Below are positions 1 through 6,442 of a DNA stretch of 64,000 nt, one piece after another (within the stretch, counting starts at the first letter, position 1; every line of letters begins with the position of its first letter). The stretch lies in assembly GCA_037443205.1 (NCBI GenBank), contig JBBIOU010000011.1, positions 23,195-87,194 of the forward strand. The letters run 5' to 3'. The position numbers were made by a program, and so were the translations under genes. This DNA is from JBBIOU01 sp037443205. GTDB taxonomy: Bacteria; Bacteroidota; Bacteroidia; Flavobacteriales_D; UBA2798. A model generated the notes under the pieces. The model saw only the letters and a list, made by a program, of their open reading frames with translations. It was not told where the DNA came from and ran no database searches.

Positions 1-1
1 A

Positions 2-265
2 AGAGCGGTAGAAATGCTTAAAGCAGTTTCGCACCCGGCCCGTATGGCTATTGTAGAAATGATTATTGAACATAAAGTAATGAACGTAACAGATATATAC
101 AGCAAAATGAAAATAGAACAAGCAGTGGTCTCTCAGCATTTATCGGTGTTAAAGCAAAAGGGTGTATTGATTTGTGAGCGCTCAGGTAAAAACAGTTATT
201 ATCAATTAAGGCAGCCGCTCTTTGCTGAAATGATTAAGATAGTTAAAAAGTGTCAGGAGTGTTAA
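2..265 (+). CDS. ArsR-family winged-helix regulator (5' end off window)
   Basis: The frame is open to the left edge, and the codons before the first internal ATG (position 14) continue an ArsR-like sequence (RAVEMLKAVSHPARMAI), so the true start lies outside the window. The visible part holds the helix-turn-helix (VTDIYSKM..AVVSQHLSVLKQKG) and the beta-wing (ERSGKNSYYQL). The protein ends in a CxxC pair (KKCQEC), which could bind metal or respond to redox state; that is inference. It precedes DUF983, two rhodaneses and a thioredoxin on the same strand, so it may control this thiol/sulfur cluster. ArsR proteins are usually autoregulatory repressors. Its effector cannot be named from the sequence. 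Confidence 0.85.
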   Translation, partial: RAVEMLKAVSHPARMAIVEMIIEHKVMNVTDIYSKMKIEQAVVSQHLSVLKQKGVLICERSGKNSYYQLRQPLFAEMIKIVKKCQEC

Positions 266-281
266 TGTTTAAATATATAGT

Positions 282-722
282 ATGATTAAAAAAGGAAATA
301 AGCTGTATAGTATTTTTAAGTTTAAATGCCCGCATTGCCATGAAGGAAAATTTTTTATTTCAGATAATCCGTACAATTTAAAATATGCCGGAGATATACA
401 TAATAAATGTCGGGTGTGTGGCAGAAAATTAAGTATGGAGCCGGGTTTTTATTATGGAGCCATGTATGTGGCTTATGCTTTGGGCGTTGCATTATTTGTT
501 TCAATAATTGTTGCCATTTATGTATTGTTCCCCGAGGCTTCGTCAGAAGTATATTTAATAGCTGTACTAAGCGGTCTGATTTTGGCGGGTCCTTGGTTAT
601 ACGCACTGTCTAAAATTATTTGGGCAAACTTTTTTTGGTCATACAAAGGCACACAATTAACAGAACAGGAAGTTTTAAAAAATAATAAAACAATTGTCAA
701 ATCACAAACCATTAAAAATTAA
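282..722 (+). CDS. DUF983 family membrane protein
   Basis: The 146-residue protein has a Cys-rich N-terminus with two CxxC knuckles (CPHCHEGKFF near residue 16, CRVCGRKL near 43), the EPGFYYGAMY motif, and two hydrophobic segments (about residues 60-82 and 88-112). This is the DUF983 layout: a small zinc-ribbon-like domain plus two membrane helices, of unknown function. It starts 17 bp after the ArsR stop and ends 5 bp before the first rhodanese, so it probably shares their transcript. A role in thiol or metal handling is suggested only by the neighbours. Confidence 0.8.
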   Translation: MIKKGNKLYSIFKFKCPHCHEGKFFISDNPYNLKYAGDIHNKCRVCGRKLSMEPGFYYGAMYVAYALGVALFVSIIVAIYVLFPEASSEVYLIAVLSGLILAGPWLYALSKIIWANFFWSYKGTQLTEQEVLKNNKTIVKSQTIKN

Positions 723-727
723 AAATT

Positions 728-1015
728 ATGAGCATCTTTTCAATATTCAATAAAAAACATCAAATAACCGATGAGTTAAAATCAAAAGCTATTATTATAG
801 ACGTACGCACACCGGCTGAATTTCAATCGGGGCATTATCAAGGTTCAAAAAATATACCATTACAAAATTTAGAACAAAAAATTAATGAAATAAAAAAATA
901 CCAAAAACCCGTAATTGTTTGTTGCGCTTCCGGAATGCGCAGTGCAAGCGCCTGTTCAATACTTAAGAAACAGGGCATAGAAACATACGATGCAGGGAGT
1001 TGGTATAACTTATAA
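728..1015 (+). CDS. Single-domain rhodanese-like protein (1)
   Basis: A 95-residue single rhodanese domain. The start of the fold (IIIDVRTPAEFQSGH) and the active-site loop VCCASGMRSAS are present, with the catalytic Cys near residue 66 (the second Cys of the pair). Rhodaneses carry sulfur as a Cys persulfide or act as thiol-relay proteins. No signal peptide is visible, so it is likely cytoplasmic. It is followed 12 bp later by a second rhodanese and then a thioredoxin, which suggests sulfane-sulfur transfer followed by reduction. The physiological donor and acceptor are unknown. Confidence 0.88.
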   Translation: MSIFSIFNKKHQITDELKSKAIIIDVRTPAEFQSGHYQGSKNIPLQNLEQKINEIKKYQKPVIVCCASGMRSASACSILKKQGIETYDAGSWYNL

Positions 1016-1027
1016 ATATATACTATC

Positions 1028-1396
1028 ATGATGCATACAATTTTAATTTGGTGTTTTATTGCAATTACCCAAAATGGATTTAAAAATATTGATGTTGATA
1101 CGTTTAAAAGTATAGCGCAAAACAAAAATATTACTATACTGGATGTGCGTACAGCAGAAGAGGTTAAAAGCGGAAAAATAAAAAATGCCATACACATTGA
1201 TTTTTTTGATAAGGAATTTGATAATAAAATTAATTTATTGGATAAAAGTAAACCCGTGTATGTGTATTGTAAAGTTGGCGGCAGAAGTATACGTGCGGCA
1301 GAAAAATTAATTAAGTCAGGATTTAATACAGTTTATAACCTGACAGGTGGCATAGACGCGTGGAAAGCTAAAAATTACCCAACTGTAACTAAATAA
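1028..1396 (+). CDS. Single-domain rhodanese-like protein (2)
   Basis: A 122-residue rhodanese with the LDVRTAEEVKSGKIKNAIHID signature region, the catalytic loop VYCKVGGRSIRAA (Cys near residue 77) and the closing motif NLTGGIDAWKAKN. It has a short hydrophobic N-terminus (MMHTILIWCFIAITQ), which could be a weak export signal; export is uncertain. It is not a recent duplicate of the preceding rhodanese: the active-site loops differ (CKVGGRS against CASGMRS). It lies 8 bp before the thioredoxin gene, consistent with one operon. Confidence 0.88.
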   Translation: MMHTILIWCFIAITQNGFKNIDVDTFKSIAQNKNITILDVRTAEEVKSGKIKNAIHIDFFDKEFDNKINLLDKSKPVYVYCKVGGRSIRAAEKLIKSGFNTVYNLTGGIDAWKAKNYPTVTK

Positions 1397-1404
1397 TAAT
1401 TACT

Positions 1405-1701
1405 ATGAGTACGTTTAATGAATTAATAAAATCAGAAAAGCCTGTATTGGTAGATTTTTTTGCAACCTGGTGTGGACCTTGTAAGATGATGACTCCTGTT
1501 TTGGAGCAAGTATCGGCTCAATTAGGTGATAAAGCAACCATTATAAAGGTAGATGTAGATAAAAATCCACAAGCGGCATCAGTTTATGGCATACAAGGAG
1601 TGCCAACGCTTATATTGTTTAAAAAAGGTAATATCGTATGGAGGCAATCGGGTGTAGTGCCTGCGCCACAATTATTGCAAATCATCAATCAACATGTTTG
1701 A
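1405..1701 (+). CDS. trxA: Thioredoxin
   Basis: A compact 98-residue thioredoxin domain with the classical WCGPC active site in the context FFATWCGPCKMMTPVLEQV and the cis-Pro segment GVPTLILFKKG. No signal peptide is seen, so it is a cytoplasmic dithiol-disulfide oxidoreductase. It follows two rhodaneses and may reduce persulfides or disulfides formed by them. Its 3' end overlaps the next gene by 8 bp (1694-1701), which implies translational coupling. A Bacteroidota genome usually has several thioredoxins, so this need not be the main housekeeping copy. Confidence 0.92.
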   Translation: MSTFNELIKSEKPVLVDFFATWCGPCKMMTPVLEQVSAQLGDKATIIKVDVDKNPQAASVYGIQGVPTLILFKKGNIVWRQSGVVPAPQLLQIINQHV

Positions 1702-1930
1702 GTTTAAAAACATCAAACCGTTTTTATTGCCTTTTTTAGCGGCAATAAGTTTAGGTTTGGCGCCCTACCATGAACCCCATCTTTGGGGTAAAATCAGATG
1801 GATAGCAGGAGGCGCTAAAGGAATGCAATTTATTGATTGGTTTGATTTTATGATGCATGCATCGCCCTGGATATGGCTGTTTGTGATTATTTTTAAGCAA
1901 TTCGTTTTGAAAACTAACACCCGAATGTGA
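1694..1930 (+). CDS. Small membrane protein coupled to thioredoxin
   Basis: A 78-residue protein with two hydrophobic stretches (about residues 9-24, and 55-70 around SPWIWLFVIIF) and the conserved-looking segment HLWGKIRWIAGGAKGM between them. Similar short proteins occur in Bacteroidota next to thioredoxins and are sometimes labelled RND transporter, a label that is not informative for a protein this small. It overlaps trxA by 8 bp. Function unknown; co-translation with thioredoxin suggests a membrane partner for thiol chemistry. Confidence 0.65.
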   Translation: MFEFKNIKPFLLPFLAAISLGLAPYHEPHLWGKIRWIAGGAKGMQFIDWFDFMMHASPWIWLFVIIFKQFVLKTNTRM

Positions 1931-1948
1931 ATAGAACATAAATTTTAA

Positions 1949-1980
1949 TTTGCCATGATTTTTTAAGCTTTGTACATTTG
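1949..1980 (+). promoter_or_regulatory. Bacteroidota-type promoter (TTTG / TAnnTTTG)
   Basis: TTTG (1949-1952) is followed after 20 bp by TACATTTG (1973-1980), matching the -33/-7 consensus of the phylum. The -7 box ends 10 bp before the ATG at 1991, so the leader would be only a few bases long. This argues for 1991 rather than an upstream start for the next gene. Confidence 0.6.
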
Positions 1981-1990
1981 TATTTACATT

Positions 1991-2257
1991 ATGGCTCAAT
2001 CTGTAAATGTAAATACGCACCTTAGCATTATTACAATTAATGATCTGAAAGATAAATATTTTTCAGGAGATGCGCTTAACGATCAGGAATTACAAGCTTT
2101 AAAAAACTACGATCGTTACAGAATAGCATATTTAAACTCTGCGCAAAGCGAGGAAGAATTTTCTAAAAGATATATTGATTTACAAGCTAAAGCCAATTTG
2201 TCGCCTTATACCGAATTCCTTTTACCGCCTTATTCTAACCATTTAATAAATCAATAA
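1991..2257 (+). CDS. Conserved small hypothetical protein
   Basis: An 88-residue soluble, probably helical protein with charged, DUF-like sequence (ITINDLKDKYFSGDALNDQELQALKNYD). The ATG at 1991 is preferred over the in-frame ATG at 1970 because the promoter box at 1973-1980 would lie inside the longer version. No motif is recognised. It sits 1 bp before the next small gene and is probably co-transcribed with it. Function unknown. Confidence 0.6.
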   Translation: MAQSVNVNTHLSIITINDLKDKYFSGDALNDQELQALKNYDRYRIAYLNSAQSEEEFSKRYIDLQAKANLSPYTEFLLPPYSNHLINQ

Positions 2258-2258
2258 T

Positions 2259-2450
2259 ATGCAGGCAATAATAAATAAAATAACCACACGTTTTTTTGTA
2301 AATAATGTGGTTATGCTCACTGTATTAGCATTAATAAACAAGTTGTCTGCTTATGTCAATAAGCGTTGGGGATGGTTTTTTACTAACGGCAACAAAGAGC
2401 CTTATGTTGAACTTTATCCCTGGCGGGAAGAGTGGGGTATAGAACAATAA
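2259..2450 (+). CDS. Small hypothetical protein
   Basis: A 63-residue protein with one moderately hydrophobic stretch (FVNNVVMLTVLALINKL) followed by an aromatic-rich tail (WGWFFTNGNKEPYVELYPWREEWG). The start codon lies 1 bp after the stop of the preceding gene, which favours a real co-translated gene. It ends 2 bp from the convergent thiL stop, so no terminator space exists. Possibly a single-pass membrane peptide; function unknown. Confidence 0.5.
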   Translation: MQAIINKITTRFFVNNVVMLTVLALINKLSAYVNKRWGWFFTNGNKEPYVELYPWREEWGIEQ

Positions 2451-2452
2451 TA

Positions 2453-3496
2453 TTATTTGTTTAACAGTGCATCCCACCCTTGGGCTTTAAGCGGTATTGC
2501 CTGATTTGCCTGGTTGATTAAGTTAGCTCCTTGCGATTTATCGGTTATATAACCAATCACTGTAAAAAGTTTACTGTTTTTTATTTTATCAAAATCATTT
2601 TGATTGATAGTAAAAAGCAATTCGTAATCTTCACCACCATTTAGCGCACAGGTAACAGGCTCAAGATTAAAATCTTCGGCAGCAGAAATTAAAGCGTGAT
2701 CTAAAGGTATTTTATCAATGTAAACATTGCAACCCACATTAGATTGCTTGCATATATGCAGCAATTCTGAGGCAAGACCGTCAGAAATGTCAATCATGCC
2801 GGTTGGTTTGACGTTATATTCTTCAAAAAATTTGATAACATCTTTTCGGGCTTCAGGTTTAAGTTGTCTTTCTAACAAGTAATCGTGTCCGGTTAAATCA
2901 GGCTGTATATTCGGATTAGCTTTAAATACTTCTTTTTCTCTTTCTAATATTTGCAAACCCATATAAGCTGAGCCTAAATCACCGCTCACCACAATTAAAT
3001 CGTTGGGTTTAGCTCCGTTTCTGTAAACAACCTTGTCTTTTTTTGCGCTGCCTATTGCCGTAATACTGATGCTAAGTCCTGAACGGGAAGAGGTAGTGTC
3101 TCCCCCTACTATATCTACACCATATATTTTACAGGCTAATATCATTCCGGCATAAAGTTCTTCAACGGCTTCTAAAGAAAAACGATTACTCAACGACAGC
3201 GAAATAACAATTTGTTCAGGAGTGCCATTCATTGCATAAATATCAGATAAATTTACAATGACCGCTTTATAGCCTAAATGTTTTAAGGGTACATACATTA
3301 AGTCAAAATGAACGCCTTCTGTCAGCAGATCGGTAGTAATTAGTTTTACATTTCCGTTGTGGCAGTCTATTACTGCGGCATCATCGCCTATGCCCTTTAG
3401 TGTATCAGGGTTCTTTGTTTCAATATGTTTAGAAAGATGTTCGATTAATCCAAATTCTCCCAAACTTGATAGCTCTGTTCTTTTATTGTTTTGCAT
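2453..3496 (-). CDS. thiL: Thiamine-monophosphate kinase
   Basis: ThiL phosphorylates thiamine phosphate to thiamine pyrophosphate with ATP, the last step of TPP synthesis. The 347-residue protein shows the family motifs in order: GIGDDAAVID near residue 36, TTDLLTEGVHFDL near 54, NLSDIYAMNG near 82, VGGDTTSS near 130, and DISDGLASEL near 237, with the ending NGGEDYELLFT. These acidic residues bind Mg-ATP. Length is normal for the family. It is monocistronic on the minus strand. A TAnnTTTG box ends 4 bp before the start codon, implying a near-leaderless mRNA. Confidence 0.95.
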   Translation of the reverse strand: MQNNKRTELSSLGEFGLIEHLSKHIETKNPDTLKGIGDDAAVIDCHNGNVKLITTDLLTEGVHFDLMYVPLKHLGYKAVIVNLSDIYAMNGTPEQIVISLSLSNRFSLEAVEELYAGMILACKIYGVDIVGGDTTSSRSGLSISITAIGSAKKDKVVYRNGAKPNDLIVVSGDLGSAYMGLQILEREKEVFKANPNIQPDLTGHDYLLERQLKPEARKDVIKFFEEYNVKPTGMIDISDGLASELLHICKQSNVGCNVYIDKIPLDHALISAAEDFNLEPVTCALNGGEDYELLFTINQNDFDKIKNSKLFTVIGYITDKSQGANLINQANQAIPLKAQGWDALLNK

Positions 3497-3500
3497 AATA

Positions 3501-3508
3501 CAAAGGTA
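3501..3508 (-). promoter_or_regulatory. -7 promoter box of thiL
   Basis: Read on the minus strand this is TACCTTTG, an exact TAnnTTTG box. It ends 4 bp upstream of the thiL ATG (3496), so transcription would begin at or beside the start codon. No clear TTTG lies at the expected -33 distance. Confidence 0.5.
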
Positions 3509-3563
3509 GTTAAATTGCCAGTAAGATTTTTTTAGCAGACCAATATAAGTTTGCCCGATGCTT

Positions 3564-4286
3564 TTACTTTTTATGTTCGGCTAAAAATGTTCTTTTAGAT
3601 TTTGAATGATTAAAAATATCTGCAAAATCTTTTGCCTCTGCTATATCGTATGTTCCTATTCGAGTTCTTCGCAAGTTGTATAAATATGCCAGGGTGTTTA
3701 GTTTTATACCAAAGTCGTTAGCAATGCTTCTGATGTAGGTGCCTTTAGAACATTCTATAATAAAATCTACCAATGGTAATTCTACGTTTGTTATTTCAAA
3801 CCGATATAATTCTATTTGATGCGATTTTATTTTTACTTCCTCACCGTTGCGGGCGCTTGTATAAGCGTTAACTCCATTTATTTTTTTGGCAGAAAATATG
3901 GGTGCTGTTTGCCATTGTTTTCCTAAAAATGAATTGGCTGCTTTTACCAGGAGCTCACGCGTAATGTGGTTAGTGCTCATTTTTTGATTTACGGCTGTTT
4001 CGCGGTCGTAAGAAGGGGTGGAGGCTCCTAAAAATATTGTGCCGGTGTATTGTTTACGTGCTTCTTGTATGATGGGTATTTGTTTAGTTGCTTTTCCGGC
4101 ACATACAATTAATAAACCGGTTGCAAGCGGGTCTAAGGTTCCTGCATGTCCGATTTTAATTTTTTGACGGGGATATTTTTTTTTAAAATAAAATCGAAGT
4201 TTATTTATCACATCAAACGATGTCCATTCATACGGTTTATCAATCAGAAAAACACTGCCTTTTTCGAAATCTATTTCATCATTCAT
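3564..4286 (-). CDS. truB: tRNA pseudouridine-55 synthase
   Basis: TruB converts U55 of the tRNA T-loop to pseudouridine. The 240-residue protein has the N-terminal motif FLIDKPYEWTSFDVINKLR and the catalytic loop GHAGTLDPLATGLLIVCAGK, whose Asp (near residue 52) is the nucleophile. The later motifs RTRIG and ECSKGTYIRSIANDFG are also present. It lacks a long C-terminal PUA region, as in many short bacterial TruB proteins. Its start codon shares one base with the uppP stop, so it is translationally coupled as the last gene of the ftsX/DUF3098/uppP/truB run. Confidence 0.95.
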   Translation of the reverse strand: MNDEIDFEKGSVFLIDKPYEWTSFDVINKLRFYFKKKYPRQKIKIGHAGTLDPLATGLLIVCAGKATKQIPIIQEARKQYTGTIFLGASTPSYDRETAVNQKMSTNHITRELLVKAANSFLGKQWQTAPIFSAKKINGVNAYTSARNGEEVKIKSHQIELYRFEITNVELPLVDFIIECSKGTYIRSIANDFGIKLNTLAYLYNLRRTRIGTYDIAEAKDFADIFNHSKSKRTFLAEHKK

Positions 4287-5065
4287 CAGGCTATATTTAA
4301 ATTATATCCCAGTAATAATAATAATAAAATAAGTGTGCCTACTGCAATTCTGTAATAACCAAATATTTTAAATCCGTATCGGGTAACAAAAGTTATAAAA
4401 AATTTTATGGCCAGCATAGCTACAATAAAGGCAATTACATTACCTAATAACAGGGTATTTATTTGTGTATTATCAATGGTTTTGTATGTTTTTAAGAGTT
4501 TATATGCGCTGGCGGCAAACATGGTTGGAACAGCTAAAAAAAAAGAAAATTCGGTGGCTGTTTTTTTGTCTAATTTTTGTGTCAGACCACCAACGATACT
4601 TGCTGCAGAACGCGATATGCCCGGTATTAATGCCAGGCATTGAAATAAGCCTATTTTTAGTGCTTTGCCATAGGTTATTTGCGGTGTTGCATCAGGCCGG
4701 TTTAACCATTTATCTACAAACAGTAAAATAATACCTCCTAAGATTAGTGATATGGCAACAACTTCAACGCTTTCCAGTAATTCATCAATTTTATTTCCTA
4801 ATAAAAATCCTGCTATAGCTGCGGGTATAAAAGCTATTAGCAACTGCATATAAAATTTAATAGATTGAAAAAATTTTTTGTAGTAAAGAACGATGACAGA
4901 TAAAATAGCGCCAAATTGTATATTAACGGTAAATACTTTTACAAATTCAGAACTTTCTATTCCCAAAATTTTTTGAGTAATTATCATGTGTCCGGTAGAT
5001 GATATTGGCAGAAATTCAGTTATACCCTCTACAATAGCAATAATTATAGCCTGCAGAATATCCAT
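4286..5065 (-). CDS. uppP: Undecaprenyl-diphosphate phosphatase (BacA/UppP)
   Basis: An integral membrane phosphatase that recycles undecaprenyl pyrophosphate to the monophosphate carrier for peptidoglycan and O-antigen synthesis; over-production of the family gives bacitracin resistance. The 259-residue protein has the signature EGITEFLPISSTGHMI near residues 14-29 (catalytic Glu/His region) and the second loop PGISRSAASIVGGL near 148, with about 7-8 hydrophobic segments. It lies 9 bp after the DUF3098 gene and overlaps truB by one base. This cluster next to ftsX is common in Bacteroidota. Confidence 0.95.
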   Translation of the reverse strand: MDILQAIIIAIVEGITEFLPISSTGHMIITQKILGIESSEFVKVFTVNIQFGAILSVIVLYYKKFFQSIKFYMQLLIAFIPAAIAGFLLGNKIDELLESVEVVAISLILGGIILLFVDKWLNRPDATPQITYGKALKIGLFQCLALIPGISRSAASIVGGLTQKLDKKTATEFSFFLAVPTMFAASAYKLLKTYKTIDNTQINTLLLGNVIAFIVAMLAIKFFITFVTRYGFKIFGYYRIAVGTLILLLLLLGYNLNIA

Positions 5066-5074
5066 TTATATTGA

Positions 5075-5386
5075 TTAGTCTTTGCGTTTTTTAAGTATGG
5101 CGTATATAATTACTCCATAACCCAAAAGCACAATGATTGGCGACAAGGTAATTCTGCGAAAACTAAATAATTCTTCTTTTTTAAATACGTTTGGATCTTC
5201 TGATCCACCCCCTATCATAAGTAAAAAACCAATGATAACCAAAACAGCTCCTGCGGTTAAAATCAAATAATTTTGTTTACCGTAAGTAAGTTTTTCGCTT
5301 TCTTTATTTTGATTATTTGTTTTTGCAGAAAGGGTTTGTTCTATATCCACCATTCTACCGGATGTATTTTTTTGTTTGTTTTTCAT
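5075..5386 (-). CDS. DUF3098 family membrane protein
   Basis: A 103-residue protein with a polar N-terminal tail of about 37 residues, then two membrane segments (YLILTAGAVLVIIGFLLMIG and ITLSPIIVLLGYGVIIYAIL) separated by the conserved-looking GGGSEDPNVFKKEELFSFRR. This matches DUF3098, a Bacteroidota family found between ftsX and uppP. Function unknown; the context suggests envelope biogenesis or division. A TAnnTTTG box upstream (5422-5429) suggests its own promoter as well as read-through from ftsX. Confidence 0.85.
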   Translation of the reverse strand: MKNKQKNTSGRMVDIEQTLSAKTNNQNKESEKLTYGKQNYLILTAGAVLVIIGFLLMIGGGSEDPNVFKKEELFSFRRITLSPIIVLLGYGVIIYAILKKRKD

Positions 5387-5421
5387 TTCAATAAAGTTGT
5401 TATAGAATATATGGTTTGCTG

Positions 5422-5429
5422 CAAAGGTA
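5422..5429 (-). promoter_or_regulatory. -7 promoter box upstream of the DUF3098 gene
   Basis: Minus-strand TACCTTTG, 35 bp upstream of the DUF3098 start codon and inside the 69-bp gap after ftsX. It would allow DUF3098-uppP-truB to be expressed without ftsX. Confidence 0.45.
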
Positions 5430-5455
5430 TCTTTTTTCTCCTAATGTAACTATCA

Positions 5456-6316
5456 TTAAAACAGATAATCGCTCTTAATTCTTAGATATTTTCTTAATGC
5501 AAAATAGGTAGAGGTCCACGAAATGATAATCCCTAATAAAATAACTCCTGCAAATAGTATAATTATTTGTTTTAATTCGGTAATTTGTTTTAAGTCGGGC
5601 CACCAGTTTATCGCATAATACATTACTCCGGTAATGAGCATCATAGATAGCAGGCCGGCTATTATACCATTGATCAGTGCCCGTAACATAAAGGGTTTGC
5701 GAATAAATCGTTCGGTTGCACCAACCAGTTGCATACTTTTTATTAATAGTCGTTTAGCGTATATAGTTAACCTGATTGTATTGTTTATCAATGCAATGGC
5801 TACCAGCAGCAATAAAGCTGAAAAAACCAGAACCATATATAAAAGCATTTTGGCATTTTCGTTAATGTGTTTAAACATATTTTTATTGTACGAAATTTCC
5901 TGTATGGCATCGGCATATTCGGCCATTAGCATCGCTTCTATATTTTGTACGCTGTCTAAATTTGCCCAATCTGATTTGATATAAATTTCTAATGATGCCC
6001 AAATCGGGTTGTATCCGAAAAGCCCTTCTTCAATATCATCGCCCCATATTTTTTTTGTTTCCTGTAAGGCTTCATCTTTGCTTATATAATCAGCGCTTTT
6101 AATATATTTTTCGGTTAATAATGTTTTTTCAATTTGTCGTATTTCGTTTTCTTTTGTCTTTTCTTTAAAAAAAATATCTATTCGGATATTTTCTTTAGCG
6201 TTTTTAGTTAGTGTGTTAGCGCTAAGCACTATCCAGCCTACCATGCCAAGCATAAACAGCACCAGTGATATGCCAATAATGGTGGAAATTTGAGAGGTGT
6301 TTCCTTTTGTTTTCAT
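5456..6316 (-). CDS. ftsX: Cell-division protein FtsX (permease-like)
   Basis: FtsX is the membrane partner of the ATPase FtsE and activates peptidoglycan hydrolases at the septum. The 286-residue protein has an N-terminal membrane helix (STIIGISLVLFMLGMVGWIVL), a periplasmic domain of about 130 residues (IRIDIFFKEKTKENEIRQIE..), and three C-terminal helices with the FtsX-domain loop KRLLIKSMQLVGATERFIRKPFMLRA. No ftsE is adjacent, as is usual in this phylum. It is divergent from leuS across a 126-bp gap holding a leuS promoter candidate. Confidence 0.93.
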   Translation of the reverse strand: MKTKGNTSQISTIIGISLVLFMLGMVGWIVLSANTLTKNAKENIRIDIFFKEKTKENEIRQIEKTLLTEKYIKSADYISKDEALQETKKIWGDDIEEGLFGYNPIWASLEIYIKSDWANLDSVQNIEAMLMAEYADAIQEISYNKNMFKHINENAKMLLYMVLVFSALLLLVAIALINNTIRLTIYAKRLLIKSMQLVGATERFIRKPFMLRALINGIIAGLLSMMLITGVMYYAINWWPDLKQITELKQIIILFAGVILLGIIISWTSTYFALRKYLRIKSDYLF

Positions 6317-6414
6317 TACAACAAATTTTCAATAATTTTTTTACTTCCGAAAGCCACCATGGAGTTTATTGCCAAAAGCAATATGTTAATAAAGTTTACT
6401 GAGGTTTATATTAT

Positions 6415-6422
6415 TAAATTTG
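6415..6422 (+). promoter_or_regulatory. -7 promoter box of leuS
   Basis: TAAATTTG, an exact TAnnTTTG match, ending 20 bp before the leuS ATG at 6443. It lies inside the longer reading frame that begins at 6290 and so supports the shorter start. Confidence 0.5.
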
Positions 6423-6442
6423 CGCACTTACAAATTAACAGA

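Noticed and set aside
6290..6442. 51-codon N-terminal extension of leuS
   Set aside because: It overlaps divergent ftsX, contains a promoter box, and is unlike LeuRS, whose family start is at 6443.
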